Positions 35,585-43,491 of a stretch of 64,000 nt of DNA are shown one piece after another; the first letter of the stretch is position 1, and each line of letters starts with the position of its first letter. Position numbers and translations under genes: made by a program. The notes under the pieces were generated by a model. It was not told the origin of the DNA and did not search any database. It saw only the letters and a list, made by a program, of their open reading frames with translations. The stretch lies in assembly GCF_004217445.1 (NCBI RefSeq), contig NZ_SHKX01000012.1, positions 1 through 64,000 of the forward strand, in the 5' to 3' direction. The DNA comes from Fluviicoccus keumensis (GTDB taxonomy: Bacteria > Pseudomonadota > Gammaproteobacteria > Pseudomonadales > Moraxellaceae).

Positions 35585-36931
35585 TTTCCCGAATCGCTCT
35601 TCCAGCGCCGTCAGCAAGGGGCCTATCTTGTTGAAGCACTCCTGATATTCATCCTCGCACACCGAATCCGCGACAATCCCGCCGCCCGCCCAGGCAAACA
35701 GCGTATCGCCAACTTTAAGCAAGGTCCGGATGGCAATATTCCATTCCCCGCGACCATCCGATGTCAGATAGCCGATGCTGCCGCAATAGACGGATCGTCC
35801 GAAATTTTCAAGTTCATCAATGATCTCCATCGCGCGACGTTTGGGTGCGCCAGTGATGGAACCCCCGGGAAAGGCGTCAAGCAGCATGTCCAGCGGGTGG
35901 GAGTCCGGTCGCAGACAACATTCAATTTCGCTGGTCATGTGATGAACGTGGGCGAAGCTTTCGATTAGGAACAGATCGTTCACCTGAACAGAGCCGGTGA
36001 TAGCGTGCTTGCCTAAATCATTACGCAGTAAATCGACGATCATCAGGTTCTCGGCACGATCCTTGGGGTGCGAGGCCAGATCGGCAGCCATCCGGTCATC
36101 TGTCATCGCGTCCAATCCGCGTGGACGGGTGCCTTTGATGGGCCTTGTCGTTACCCGCCCATGCTCGAATTGCAGGAACAGTTCCGGTGAGAGGGAAAGA
36201 ATCTCGCCGTATGGGCTGGACAAGTACGCGGCATAGGGCGGGTGACTGATGCTGTCCAGATGCTGAAAGGCCTCCAGCCCCGAACCGGTGCAGTCTGCCT
36301 GAAAAGCTTGCGCCAGATTGACCTGATAACAGTCGCCGGAGTGCAGGTACGCTTGCACCTGACGGAATGCTTTGGCGTATTCATCCGCTGGCATTAGCTG
36401 TCTGAAGTTTCCGGCGATCGAGAACGCGGCAATCGCTGACCGGGAATTTAACCGGGACCGAATGCGCTGATGCAGTTCTTCGGTAGCGGCATGAAGCGTG
36501 GCGGGCTGATCGTTGCCGGCGGGAAGGCGGATGAATGCGTCAAACCCGGCAATGCAGGCCTTCGGGAAGTCCGGTCGAAGCTTGTCATGCTCTTCCGAAG
36601 AGTCCGAATGGAGGTCGTAGCCAAGCCAGCCGGCCATGCCGCCGGTAAAACCGGATTGCTCCGTCGGCAGGGAGGGCAGGGTGGCCAGACCCTCTGCCAG
36701 CGCTTCACGAAGAGGAACCGACACAACGGACGGCTCGAACCGGCCCACAGCCTGCCGATCAAGCCGCACGATGTCGCCATCGTTGCCGACGACGATCACC
36801 CAGCGGGGCAATATGCCCAGAATCCTGTCATCATGATCATTGAACAGGAATGGATACCAGTCCGAACAACTCATCAGGCGATCAACATCGGAGCGGAGGA
36901 GAGCGGACTTAACGCTTTGCGGGGACGACAT
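35579..36931 (-). CDS. pabB: Aminodeoxychorismate synthase component I PabB
   Basis: PabB converts chorismate with ammonia from PabA to aminodeoxychorismate, en route to p-aminobenzoate and folate. The 450-residue product from ATG 36931 matches E. coli (453). C-terminal chorismate-binding motifs are KGTRPRG, RAENLMIVDLLRNDLG, FPGGSITGAPKRRAMEIIDELE and YCGSIGYL. A longer GTG start at 37033 would add a poorly conserved leader. No lyase domain or PabA gene is adjacent. SD evidence is weak at either start. Confidence 0.93.
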   Translation of the reverse strand: MSSPQSVKSALLRSDVDRLMSCSDWYPFLFNDHDDRILGILPRWVIVVGNDGDIVRLDRQAVGRFEPSVVSVPLREALAEGLATLPSLPTEQSGFTGGMAGWLGYDLHSDSSEEHDKLRPDFPKACIAGFDAFIRLPAGNDQPATLHAATEELHQRIRSRLNSRSAIAAFSIAGNFRQLMPADEYAKAFRQVQAYLHSGDCYQVNLAQAFQADCTGSGLEAFQHLDSISHPPYAAYLSSPYGEILSLSPELFLQFEHGRVTTRPIKGTRPRGLDAMTDDRMAADLASHPKDRAENLMIVDLLRNDLGKHAITGSVQVNDLFLIESFAHVHHMTSEIECCLRPDSHPLDMLLDAFPGGSITGAPKRRAMEIIDELENFGRSVYCGSIGYLTSDGRGEWNIAIRTLLKVGDTLFAWAGGGIVADSVCEDEYQECFNKIGPLLTALEERFGKR

Positions 36932-37038
36932 GAGCTGGGCGTCGGAGTGGCAAGAAATATCTCGGAGCCCCGCATTATAAGCGGATGACAAGACGTAATC
37001 AGCACAATCAATTGCCAAACAAGACTTGTTCACGGAAT

Positions 37039-37069
37039 GTACTTATGAAAGAATAAGTACGGGTGTACT
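37039..37069 (+). promoter_or_regulatory. Nested inverted repeats upstream of first filA-like gene
   Basis: GTACTTAT (37039-37046) and ATAAGTAC (37053-37060) form a perfect 8-6-8 inverted repeat. A second repeat, AGTAC (37056-37060) with GTACT (37065-37069), shares its right arm. Three GTAC cores therefore lie within 30 bases, 45-75 bases before the ATG. This is operator-like; no strong -35/-10 pair was identified, so regulation by an activator or repressor is open. The rest of 36932-37113 holds no gene. Confidence 0.45.
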
Positions 37070-37113
37070 AAAAACTTTGAAATCAAACAACATAACGCCC
37101 GGGAGACTGCATA

Positions 37114-37983
37114 ATGACAACCCGATTCAAGAAGATTCTGCTTGCTTCGCTGATCGCTGCTTCCACATCCGCCTTTGCGATGGAAAGCCTCGACGAAGAA
37201 GCTCTTTCCGACACGACCGGTCAAACCGGTGTCCTGATCGGGATTACTCCTCCTGCAATGTCCTTCTCTGTCGTGCTGCACGATACAGACGGTTATGCGG
37301 GCGCTACTGACTCTGGTGCCATCGTTTTCGGTGATCCGTACTCTCCTGCTGCCGGCCGTGTCAAAACCCAGTTGTCGTTTACCGGCGAAGTTGTCATGAA
37401 GATTGACGCTACCGGTGACAACAACGGCGCAACCGCTGGCGGGGCACCTACCTTGCGGGTGAATGTCGCGATTCCCGGTATGACACTGCATACGGGTGAC
37501 ATGTATGCGGCTGATACCGACGCAACCGGTACGCTTGCCGGCTTCCAGGCATTGTCCGCCACCAAGACGGCAGTCATCCTGAGCGACATGACCATGACCA
37601 TGGGCGCCACGACGCTTAACTTTGAATTGGGCAATGAAAACCAGGGCGCCATGCTGAAGATCGCTACCGCCATGACGGGTGGTTTCAGCATTACCGGCTT
37701 CAAGCTGAATGATGCCAACTCCGGCGGTTTCCTGGGTACCGACCTGACCGTCAAGGATAATGCCGGCACGGACCTGACCGTCAACGCCAGCGTTGACTTC
37801 ATCAGCGGCGGCGCCTCGGGCGGCATGCGTGTCAACCTGACCCAGTTCGGTAATGCAACCAATGGTGCGGACGTTCGTCTTGCCAATCTCAAGTTCGGCG
37901 ATGCTACGACACCAACCATCGGTAACGTTGATATCGTTGGTTTGAACATGAACAATACTGTCATCCGTATTGCGGGTCAGTAA
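37114..37983 (+). CDS. FilA-like secreted protein, paralogue 1 (DUF6160-like)
   Basis: The 289-residue product has a Sec signal peptide (MTTRFKKILL..., cleavage after AFA22). The post-signal motif ESLDEEALSDTTGQTGV has Gln37 and Gly39 at fixed positions shared with its paralogues. Low-complexity, beta-rich sequence without cysteine follows, with a conserved LNFELGNENQGAML segment and the C-terminal end VIRIAGQ. The family is annotated as FilA or DUF6160 in Acinetobacter, part of a putative pilus system with no proven function. GGGAG precedes the ATG. A perfect terminator follows, so it is its own unit. Confidence 0.8.
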   Translation: MTTRFKKILLASLIAASTSAFAMESLDEEALSDTTGQTGVLIGITPPAMSFSVVLHDTDGYAGATDSGAIVFGDPYSPAAGRVKTQLSFTGEVVMKIDATGDNNGATAGGAPTLRVNVAIPGMTLHTGDMYAADTDATGTLAGFQALSATKTAVILSDMTMTMGATTLNFELGNENQGAMLKIATAMTGGFSITGFKLNDANSGGFLGTDLTVKDNAGTDLTVNASVDFISGGASGGMRVNLTQFGNATNGADVRLANLKFGDATTPTIGNVDIVGLNMNNTVIRIAGQ

Positions 37984-37998
37984 GCTCACATTTGTACG

Positions 37999-38027
37999 AA
38001 AAAGGCCCCGCATGCGGGGCCTTTTTT
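37999..38027. terminator. Strong bidirectional terminator after filA-like 1
   Basis: A perfect 18-base GC palindrome (38004-38021, centred on GCATGC) is flanked by A5 on the left and T6 on the right. This is a textbook intrinsic terminator that works on either strand. Confidence 0.92.
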
Positions 38028-38167
38028 ATTGTTGCGAATACGTTGCAAAAAAGTATCGGCCAGCCTGACGGGTGGCCAATTCTGCAGTCTTCCTATATCA
38101 TGTTCGTTGGCAAGGACTGATAGTTCATTGCGGCATAATAAAAGCAGAAGAACAGGGAGCACCCCTA

Positions 38168-39046
38168 ATGAAGTTTCCCGTGAATCGACGAATCCTGATG
38201 CTGCCGGTACTGCTGGCCGCATCGGCTTGCTGGGCGATGGATGACATGACTGATGGGGAAATGTCCGACCATGTGGCTCAGGATGGGGTGACTTTCCGCT
38301 TGATCCTGCCGGACTTCGATGGTGCAGGCCCTGGTACCGATGTCGGTTTCAAGATCAATCAGACAATTTTTCATGACCGGGACGGCTATGCCGGCGCCCC
38401 CGCCGCTGGCGCTATTGTTCACGGTACCGGCGTGGCGGGCGATCGCCTGGAATTCACCATGGCTGCCCTGAGTGTCATTAATGCGTCCATGGACAGTGTC
38501 GGTGATTCCAGTGCTGCAGGCGGCAATCAGCCCATGCTGAATGTGCGCGTGGATATCCCCGCATTTACCTTTAAAACGGGTAAGACCTATGTGGCTGCAA
38601 GCAGTGGAGTCTCCTCGCCAGTCACCAGCATGTCAGCGGCAATCAGCGAGAGCATGACCATCAACGTCGGTGCCATTACGGCAAACTTGCAGTTGGCGGG
38701 TGAGTCGCAAGGAAACATGTTGCGTTTGACCGGGAGCATGACAAACGGCATTACGGCGACCGGTTATCAGCTTAATGATGTCAATTCCGGCGGCTTCCTG
38801 CAGATACCGGCCATTTCCATCAATAATAACGGTGCGTCCACTAGCCTGGATGTCAATATCGGTGTTGATGTTGCAACCAATGGTGTGGTCGCACGTGTGT
38901 ATCAGCTTGGCGCCAGTAGTGGTGGTGTGGATATAGCGCTGTCCGGGGTCAAGGTGGGTGATGCCGGCACGCCGGCGATTGGTAATATTGACTTGGTGGG
39001 GCTGGATCTGGCGACAACCGTTATTCGGGTAGCGGGACAGCCATAG
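38168..39046 (+). CDS. FilA-like secreted protein, paralogue 2
   Basis: The 292-residue product starts at ATG 38168 with GGGAG upstream; an earlier in-frame opening lacks a signal peptide. The signal peptide ends AASACWA23. The post-signal motif is DDMTDGEMSDHVAQDGV, in which the Gly before Gln is Ala. It shares the LQLAGESQGNMLRL, NDVNSGGFL and TVIRVAGQP end motifs with paralogue 1, its closest relative here. It is predicted to be secreted and beta-rich. Codon use is ordinary. A short hairpin terminator follows. Confidence 0.8.
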   Translation: MKFPVNRRILMLPVLLAASACWAMDDMTDGEMSDHVAQDGVTFRLILPDFDGAGPGTDVGFKINQTIFHDRDGYAGAPAAGAIVHGTGVAGDRLEFTMAALSVINASMDSVGDSSAAGGNQPMLNVRVDIPAFTFKTGKTYVAASSGVSSPVTSMSAAISESMTINVGAITANLQLAGESQGNMLRLTGSMTNGITATGYQLNDVNSGGFLQIPAISINNNGASTSLDVNIGVDVATNGVVARVYQLGASSGGVDIALSGVKVGDAGTPAIGNIDLVGLDLATTVIRVAGQP

Positions 39047-39065
39047 CCACGCAGAAAGTGTACTG

Positions 39066-39085
39066 AACGCGGCCTATGCCGCGTT
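39066..39085 (+). terminator. Terminator after filA-like 2
   Basis: AACGCGGC (39066-39073) pairs with GCCGCGTT (39078-39085) across a CTAT loop. TATTGTTTT follows. It is a moderate intrinsic terminator. Confidence 0.7.
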
Positions 39086-39236
39086 TATTGTTTTGGGTCA
39101 AACACTTGTAATAAACGGGCTGGCTGCGAGCCGGGCGTGATTGTGCTATTTGGGCATGAAAACGTGATGGACGTCTCATTCATGCAGAAAAAACAACCTT
39201 TTGTCGGGGATGGTGCAAAAAGATGCTGACAGGGGG

Positions 39237-39265
39237 TTGTGGGGGGCACACAAGAATGATACTTT
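39237..39265 (+). promoter_or_regulatory. Extended -10 promoter candidate for filA-like 3
   Basis: TTGTGG at 39237-39242 and TACTTT at 39260-39265 are spaced by 17 bases, and TG at 39257-39258 makes an extended -10. Transcription would begin near 39272, giving a leader of roughly 70 bases that contains the stem-loop at 39284-39304. The rest of 39086-39236 holds nothing I can assign. Confidence 0.45.
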
Positions 39266-39283
39266 TCTACTGCCTAATAGCAC

Positions 39284-39304
39284 GTTACCCAAACCAAAGG
39301 TAAC
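39284..39304 (+). promoter_or_regulatory. 5' UTR stem-loop of filA-like 3
   Basis: GTTACC (39284-39289) and GGTAAC (39299-39304) form a perfect 6-bp stem around a nine-base A/C-rich loop. It sits near the predicted 5' end and about 25 bases ahead of a strong GAGGAGA ribosome site. Such 5' stem-loops stabilise long-lived mRNAs, for example ompA; an operator role is the alternative. Confidence 0.45.
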
Positions 39305-39339
39305 AAAAAATTAGAATTAAACCCTCGAGGAGAACTCCA

Positions 39340-40425
39340 ATGAAAGGCTTGAAAAAGCTCGCTCTCGCTTCTGCTATCACCATGACCTCTGTTGGCGCAT
39401 TCGCAATGGAAGCTATTGATGACGCTTCCATGGCTGCTACGACTGGTCAAGATGGTATCACCATTTCTGTGATTCTGCCTGACTTTACCCCGACGGCTGT
39501 CACCACTACTACTCCGTATGCTGCCGGCGCTCTGCTGTCCGGTCTGCAAACTGCCGGTATGACCAACTCTGCTGGTGGCACCATCACTGGCTACAAGGGT
39601 ATCGCAATCAACGAAGTCCGTATTCACGATGATGACGGTCTGGGTACTCTGGGCGTTTCTGCTACTGCTAACTCCGGTGCTCTGGTTATCGGCGGCGGCG
39701 GTGCTTCCGACAAGACTGAAGTTTACACCAACCAGGCTTCTCCGCTGGTTATCGCTATTGACTCCGTGGGTGACGGCGACAGCGTGACCGCTGGCAACCA
39801 AGCCATGCTGAACGTCAAGATCACCACCCCGACCCTGCGTATCAAGACTGGCGCCATCTACGTTGCCAACAGCAACGCGGCTCCTGCTAACTTCGACGAA
39901 AACGGTGTTGCTTCTGCCGGCTCTGCTGAAGTTAACGGTTCCGGCATCACTGACAAGACCGCTGCCATTCTGTCCGGCATGGTCATGACTCTGGGTGTCA
40001 CCACTCTGAACGTGCAACTGGGTGCTGCTGAAGCTCAAGGCCACATGATCGTTGTTAACACCTCCATGACTGGCGGTCTGAGCATCGACAACATGAGCAT
40101 CAACGACAACGCTGGCGCCATCTCTGGTGGTAGCATCTTCGTTGGTCAGCAAAAGATTGTTGACGCTGGCGGCACTGACCTGACCGTGGTTGCTTCTGTT
40201 GATGTGGGCTCTCGCTCCACCAACGCCACTCTGGTTGCTGCTGGTCTGCAAGACATCGTGAACGGTATGGTTGTTGGTATCGGCCAGCTGGGTACCGCTG
40301 CTGGTGGTGTTGATATCGCCATGAACAACGTCCGTCTGGGCGACAGCAACATGGGCGATCTGGGTGACGTGCAGATTCTGGGTCTGAACCTGAACGGTTC
40401 CGAGCTGGTTATCGCTGGTCACTAA
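39340..40425 (+). CDS. FilA-like secreted protein, paralogue 3: predicted major subunit
   Basis: At 361 residues this is the longest paralogue. The signal peptide MKGLKKLALASAITMTSVGAFA is followed by EAIDDASMAATTGQDGI, again with Gln37-x-Gly39, and the protein ends in SELVIAGH. No cysteine is present. Codon use is strikingly biased to GCT, GGT, CTG, ATC and AAC, the pattern of ribosomal protein genes, whereas the other paralogues use mixed codons. A strong SD (GAGGAGA), extended -10 promoter, 5' stem-loop and perfect terminator all point to very high expression. It is probably the main extracellular or envelope structural protein of the fil system (inference). Confidence 0.83.
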   Translation: MKGLKKLALASAITMTSVGAFAMEAIDDASMAATTGQDGITISVILPDFTPTAVTTTTPYAAGALLSGLQTAGMTNSAGGTITGYKGIAINEVRIHDDDGLGTLGVSATANSGALVIGGGGASDKTEVYTNQASPLVIAIDSVGDGDSVTAGNQAMLNVKITTPTLRIKTGAIYVANSNAAPANFDENGVASAGSAEVNGSGITDKTAAILSGMVMTLGVTTLNVQLGAAEAQGHMIVVNTSMTGGLSIDNMSINDNAGAISGGSIFVGQQKIVDAGGTDLTVVASVDVGSRSTNATLVAAGLQDIVNGMVVGIGQLGTAAGGVDIAMNNVRLGDSNMGDLGDVQILGLNLNGSELVIAGH

Positions 40426-40452
40426 TATCAGCACGGTTGTATAGTGTTGGTC

Positions 40453-40478
40453 AAAACGGCAGCCTAGGCTGCCGTTTT
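40453..40478. terminator. Perfect terminator after filA-like 3
   Basis: A 26-base perfect palindrome centred on CCTAGG has AAAACGGCAG on the left and CTGCCGTTTT on the right. It is an intrinsic, bidirectional terminator and isolates the highly biased gene from the downstream genes. Confidence 0.9.
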
Positions 40479-40577
40479 GCATTTCTAATACCAAGAAAAC
40501 AGATGAAAATTATCCGATCATCGTATATGATTTCAAGGAAGTAATAACAATAACCGGCTGCCGCTCTGGAGCTGCAC

Positions 40578-41426
40578 ATGCAGAAGCACTATACGTTCCC
40601 CGTTATGGCTGCAACTTTGATGATGCATTTTTCTGCCTTTGCGTTTGAGCAGGTGGATGATTCGCAGTTGTCAGATGCAGTTGGGCAGACCGGTATCATC
40701 ATCAGTACATCCGTGGATTGGGTTTCCTCATCGGTCAAGATCTCAGATTTAAGCGGCGTTCCCTCGACCATCAAACCTGGTTATGAGTTCAATACAGGTG
40801 TCCTTGTTCTGAATGGCATGGGCATTAAAGGTTGTACTAACGGAGCCGGGCTTACGTGTACGACAACGACCAACCCAACTTTCAATGTAACCGTGGATGC
40901 CAGCGGCGGGGCGAGCCCGGTCGTAAAGTTGGCTGTTGCGTGGGACTCGGGAATTCAGAAGCTTCGTATCCTGCTCGATAAGGTCTCGATTCATAACCAG
41001 CAGGGTGGGAATGTTGTTGAGATCCTGGATTTTGCGAATGGTTATCTTGATTTGCTGAGGCCAGGTGCGCCTAATCCAACCTTTAATTTTGAACTCGGCA
41101 ATGAGCCATCGACGCATATGATGACCTTGGCGAATGCCAATTTTGGAACCTTGGATTTTGGTCAGGTCCTGCTTCGTGACAAGAGTGATAATCTGTCCAA
41201 TAACCGTAACATCAGATTCAATTTCAAGCTTGATGGGATGAATCTTACGGGGACGACGGTGGATATCGCCAATGCGGGTTTGATATTGACAACCCCCAAC
41301 CTGACTGCCGTGGATATGACATTGTCCAATATTACTGCCGGGAATACCGCAGCCAATATGGGTTCGATGGGGGTGGTGGGAATGAATCTGAGTAATCTGA
41401 CTTTCACCATCGCGGGTAAGAGCTAA
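40578..41426 (+). CDS. filA: FilA-like secreted protein, paralogue 4
   Basis: The 282-residue product has a signal peptide ending SAFA22, the motif EQVDDSQLSDAVGQTGI and the end motif TFTIAGKS. It is the most divergent paralogue: it alone carries a cysteine pair (C86 and C94), which could form a disulfide, and it has more large hydrophobic residues. Position just ahead of filB suggests it is the FilA proper of the operon. GGAG precedes the ATG. No terminator separates it from filB, about 60 bases downstream. Confidence 0.78.
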   Translation: MQKHYTFPVMAATLMMHFSAFAFEQVDDSQLSDAVGQTGIIISTSVDWVSSSVKISDLSGVPSTIKPGYEFNTGVLVLNGMGIKGCTNGAGLTCTTTTNPTFNVTVDASGGASPVVKLAVAWDSGIQKLRILLDKVSIHNQQGGNVVEILDFANGYLDLLRPGAPNPTFNFELGNEPSTHMMTLANANFGTLDFGQVLLRDKSDNLSNNRNIRFNFKLDGMNLTGTTVDIANAGLILTTPNLTAVDMTLSNITAGNTAANMGSMGVVGMNLSNLTFTIAGKS

Positions 41427-41484
41427 GTTAACTGATGGGTGGTCGGTTAAACGGGGTTGCCGATCGGGCATATTTCATCGTGGC

Positions 41485-42339
41485 TTGAAAACTAGAAAAA
41501 GACTTATGTTCATATTAACGCTCGGATCAGTCCTTACCATGTTTTTCGCCAACGAGGCTTTCGATGTGGCGGAGGTTCCGGCATCGACAATTTACTATAC
41601 GAGTATTGTGGATGGCCGGGTGAATAGCCCTCTTAAGGTCGGTGAGGCTCCTGTCACCGTTCACTCCTTGGTCGAGCAAAAATATCGGAATATTATTCAC
41701 CAGGCGTATGACTATAGCTGTGGATCGGCGGCGTTGACGACGCTGCTGAATGGCTATCTTGGTCGGAAATTCACAGAAAAGCAGGTGATGGATGGACTCC
41801 TGAAGTTCGGGGAGTATGACAAGATTGTTCAGCGCCGCGGCTTTTCATTGCTGGATATGAAGCGTCTGGTTACTGCTCTGGGCCACCCAAGCGGGGGGTA
41901 TAAGGGGACGCTCGACGACTTGAAGAAGCTGGACCACCCGGCCATCGTCCCAATCCATTACGCTAATTTCAAACATTTTGTTGTCGTCAAGAAATTCTTT
42001 GATGGTCGCTTCTTTGTGGCTGATCCTGCGCTGGGAAATATCAGTTTTCCTGAAAGCCGATTTGCTGAGATTTGGGAAAATAATGTCATGTTCATTGTCT
42101 TCCCTAATGGCTTCAAGCCGCAGCCGACGCTGGACCTTACCGAGGATGATCTCCGGTATGTGAGCGATGAGACGATTAATGAATTGACATTTGTTTCGTT
42201 ATATCTCAATGACAGGCAGATGGTGGAGAATGCTGACAAGGCCGGAACGCTGATGCGCGTGCTTAATAACGACAAGGAAAGCAGCAATTACAATAAGCCG
42301 GTTGATATTCCGTTGCGTACTTACTACCGTCGCAAATAG
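41485..42339 (+). CDS. filB: C39-family peptidase FilB of putative pilus system
   Basis: The 284-residue product has a papain-like C39 fold. Catalytic C79 lies in HQAYDYSCGSAALTTLLNG, H164 in NFKHFVVVKKF and D180 in FFVADPALG. Starting at TTG 41485 gives a proper signal peptide (KTRKR plus a hydrophobic stretch); ATG 41506 would remove the positive N-region. It is therefore probably exported, unlike the C39 domains fused to bacteriocin ABC exporters, and no transporter domain is present. Likely substrates are the FilA-like proteins (inference). Confidence 0.85.
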   Translation: MKTRKRLMFILTLGSVLTMFFANEAFDVAEVPASTIYYTSIVDGRVNSPLKVGEAPVTVHSLVEQKYRNIIHQAYDYSCGSAALTTLLNGYLGRKFTEKQVMDGLLKFGEYDKIVQRRGFSLLDMKRLVTALGHPSGGYKGTLDDLKKLDHPAIVPIHYANFKHFVVVKKFFDGRFFVADPALGNISFPESRFAEIWENNVMFIVFPNGFKPQPTLDLTEDDLRYVSDETINELTFVSLYLNDRQMVENADKAGTLMRVLNNDKESSNYNKPVDIPLRTYYRRK

Positions 42340-42383
42340 TTTTTTGCGGCATTGTTGATTCTTACAAGAACCAAGGTATTAAA

Positions 42384-43466
42384 ATGATGAGAAACTGGGG
42401 AAGGGCTCCGCATCTGTTTGTGATGCTGAATAGCTTGTGTTTCTCGGCGGCTTATGCCGAGGATAAGCCTGCTGCCGATGCCGGAGTTGCTACGCCGACT
42501 CCTACTACCTCCTCCGCCCCCAGTGCTGATACAGCTCGGGAAGCACTTAAGCAGCAGTCCACAGATGCCACTGCTGATAAAAACCTTGAGCAAGTGTTCA
42601 AGGCTACAGAAAAGAATTATTCGCTGATGAAAAAGGGCCGCTTTGGCTCAAATTATAGCGGCGACTATAGTTATTATCGTGATAGCCGTATTGATATCGC
42701 TTTGGATGGTAATTCATCGGGTATCACTCGTTTCCGTGTTGAGGAGGATGCTCAGCATACGTTCACTAATAGTCTTGAGCTTTCCTACGGCTTGCGCGAT
42801 AACCTTACGGTGACTGCGAACCTGCCGCTGGTTTATAAAATGGATACTCAGCTCAGTCGAAGTGCGGTAGGTCTTGGTGATATATCTGTCGGTATGCGTT
42901 GGCAGCCGATACCGTTGAAGACGGGGCTGCCAACGACAACCCTGTTCGGAACCTTTTCAACGGCCACAGGCGATAGCCCGTTTAAAATCAATGCATTGTC
43001 AGATCTGTCCACGGGTAAGGGTTACTATTCCCTGAACACCGGCGTAAGCGTTAGCAAAGTGACTGACCCGTTGGTTCTGTTCGGGTCTGCCAGCATGAGC
43101 ATGTCCAATAATGTGGGCAACCTTAATCAGGCTCGCGGATCGCGTATTTTGACCGGGGTGACTCCTGGTAATACAGTTGGCTTCTCCATGGGCTTTGCAT
43201 ATTCATTGAACTATGATGTTTCCATGAGTGCCTCATTTCAACAGAGCATTACGGCGAACAACCGCTATAAATTCGCGGATGGGACTTTTGTAGAGAGTCC
43301 GACCCAGGTTTCTGCCTTGGTCAATTTCGCTCTTTCGCTCCGCACATCGCCCAAGCGCATCGTCAATCTGAATTTGGGGTATGGCCTGACGGAAGATACA
43401 CCGGATGTTATGTTGGGCTTCTCGCTGCCCATTGAATTCCTTGGTCTGGCCGCTGCCGATCAATAA
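42384..43466 (+). CDS. filC: Outer-membrane beta-barrel protein FilC
   Basis: The 360-residue product has a signal peptide ending SAAYA, a Pro/Thr/Ser-rich and Ala-rich segment to about residue 60, then a region of alternating amphipathic strands. These include LELSYGLRDNLTVTANLPL, VGLGDISVGMRWQP and NLNLGYGLTEDTPDVMLGFSLP. This is the pattern of MetA-pathway or transporter-type barrels. It matches FilC of the Acinetobacter cluster by position and character. AAGG precedes the tandem ATG codons. Confidence 0.8.
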   Translation: MMRNWGRAPHLFVMLNSLCFSAAYAEDKPAADAGVATPTPTTSSAPSADTAREALKQQSTDATADKNLEQVFKATEKNYSLMKKGRFGSNYSGDYSYYRDSRIDIALDGNSSGITRFRVEEDAQHTFTNSLELSYGLRDNLTVTANLPLVYKMDTQLSRSAVGLGDISVGMRWQPIPLKTGLPTTTLFGTFSTATGDSPFKINALSDLSTGKGYYSLNTGVSVSKVTDPLVLFGSASMSMSNNVGNLNQARGSRILTGVTPGNTVGFSMGFAYSLNYDVSMSASFQQSITANNRYKFADGTFVESPTQVSALVNFALSLRTSPKRIVNLNLGYGLTEDTPDVMLGFSLPIEFLGLAAADQ

Positions 43467-43491
43467 TGTTGAAAGGCCAGGGCAGTAGATA

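Noticed and set aside
36470..36988. 172-codon plus-strand frame inside pabB
   Set aside because: It is antisense to the conserved pabB sequence and has no recognisable motif.
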